In this document: positions 36,231-36,330 of the stretch, in pieces
Layout: each line of letters opens with the position of its first letter
Numbering within the stretch: the first letter of the stretch is position 1
From: Actinomycetes bacterium
GTDB lineage: Bacteria > Actinomycetota > Acidimicrobiia > Acidimicrobiales > Acidimicrobiaceae
Direction of reading: 5' to 3'
Length of the DNA: 36,330 nt
Assembly (NCBI GenBank): GCA_021826315.1
Contig: JAKAZZ010000022.1
Location: 1-36,330, forward strand
The notes under the pieces: generated by a model
Told to the model about the DNA's origin: nothing
The model's input: only the letters and a program-made list of their open reading frames with translations
Database searches by the model: none
Made by a program: the position numbers and the translations under genes

Positions 36231-36264
36231 AGCAAAAGTGCGGGCTTTCACCTGCACTTTTGCT
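36231..36264 (-). terminator. Terminator of the minus-strand CRISPR array
   Basis: AGCAAAAGTGC and GCACTTTTGCT form a perfect 11-bp stem, extended by GGG/CCT around a 6-nt loop. On the minus strand the stem is followed by TTTTTAA; on the plus strand no T-run follows. It therefore ends transcripts coming from the array towards cas2. Confidence 0.75.
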
Positions 36265-36271
36265 ATTACCT

Positions 36272-36330
36272 CAAGTCTAGCTGGGGGTTTTGAGGAGACT
36301 TCCCAGCAGGTAGGCTCAAAGTAGTTTCAG
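36272..36330 (-). CRISPR. CRISPR array end: one repeat plus a partial spacer
   Basis: Minus-strand repeat 36307-36272, proposed 36 nt: GCTGGGAAGTCTCCTC, AAAACCCCCAGC, TAGACTTG. The next 23 bp to the window edge (36330-36308) would be the first part of a spacer. Identified because positions 36290-36306 match the tracrRNA anti-repeat exactly, and the 5' GCTGGG start agrees with actinobacterial type II-C repeats. With only one copy visible, the exact repeat length is uncertain. The rest of the array lies to the right. Confidence 0.8.

Overview
The window looks like chromosomal DNA of an actinobacterium with only moderate G+C (about half by eye) and frequent GTG/TTG starts. A sortase, a cell-wall-anchored surface protein and an AceCas9-like type II-C CRISPR system fit an acidophilic Acidimicrobiia-type host. 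That placement is inference; no rRNA or marker gene is present to confirm it.

Left part (1-5.9 kb): the 3' part of a peptide-type ABC importer operon (two permeases, two ATPases; the binding protein must lie to the left) converges on a minus-strand operon of a gamma-glutamyltransferase-family enzyme and a FadR-type GntR regulator. This suggests regulated uptake and cleavage of a peptide or gamma-glutamyl compound. A 1.1 kb gene-poor stretch follows, ending in three perfect 24-bp tandem repeats next to the promoter of an AAA/DUF4143 ATPase.

Middle (8.7-21.2 kb): envelope and sensing genes. They are a GT-C-like membrane protein with Gly-rich loops, a sortase with a long C-terminal extension, a divergent 907-aa beta-propeller/PKD surface protein with a degenerate sorting signal, a polytopic membrane protein of unknown function, a six-TM chemoreceptor without HAMP, a K+ channel that appears to lack S1-S2, and a DHA2-family MFS exporter.

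22-28.3 kb: a single ~1300-codon ORF fuses a DabB-like (NuoL-type) membrane subunit to a DabA-like (DUF2309) zinc subunit, so a predicted DIC (CO2/bicarbonate) uptake pump is encoded as one polypeptide. Next to it are an AlaX tRNA-editing gene and a Thr/Ser-rich lipoprotein gene.

29-31.2 kb: a small accessory region with a HigBA-like toxin-antitoxin operon and its probable operator, a nucleotidyltransferase-like gene cut off after 43 codons by the left end of an IS21-family element, and a decayed istA remnant.

31.5-36.3 kb: a compact type II-C CRISPR-Cas locus in the order tracrRNA, cas9 (1120 aa), cas1, cas2, then the first visible repeat of the array. The repeat is complementary to the tracrRNA only if the array is transcribed on the minus strand, towards cas2. 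A terminator hairpin with its T-run on the minus-strand side lies between cas2 and the array, which agrees. The array itself lies beyond the right edge.
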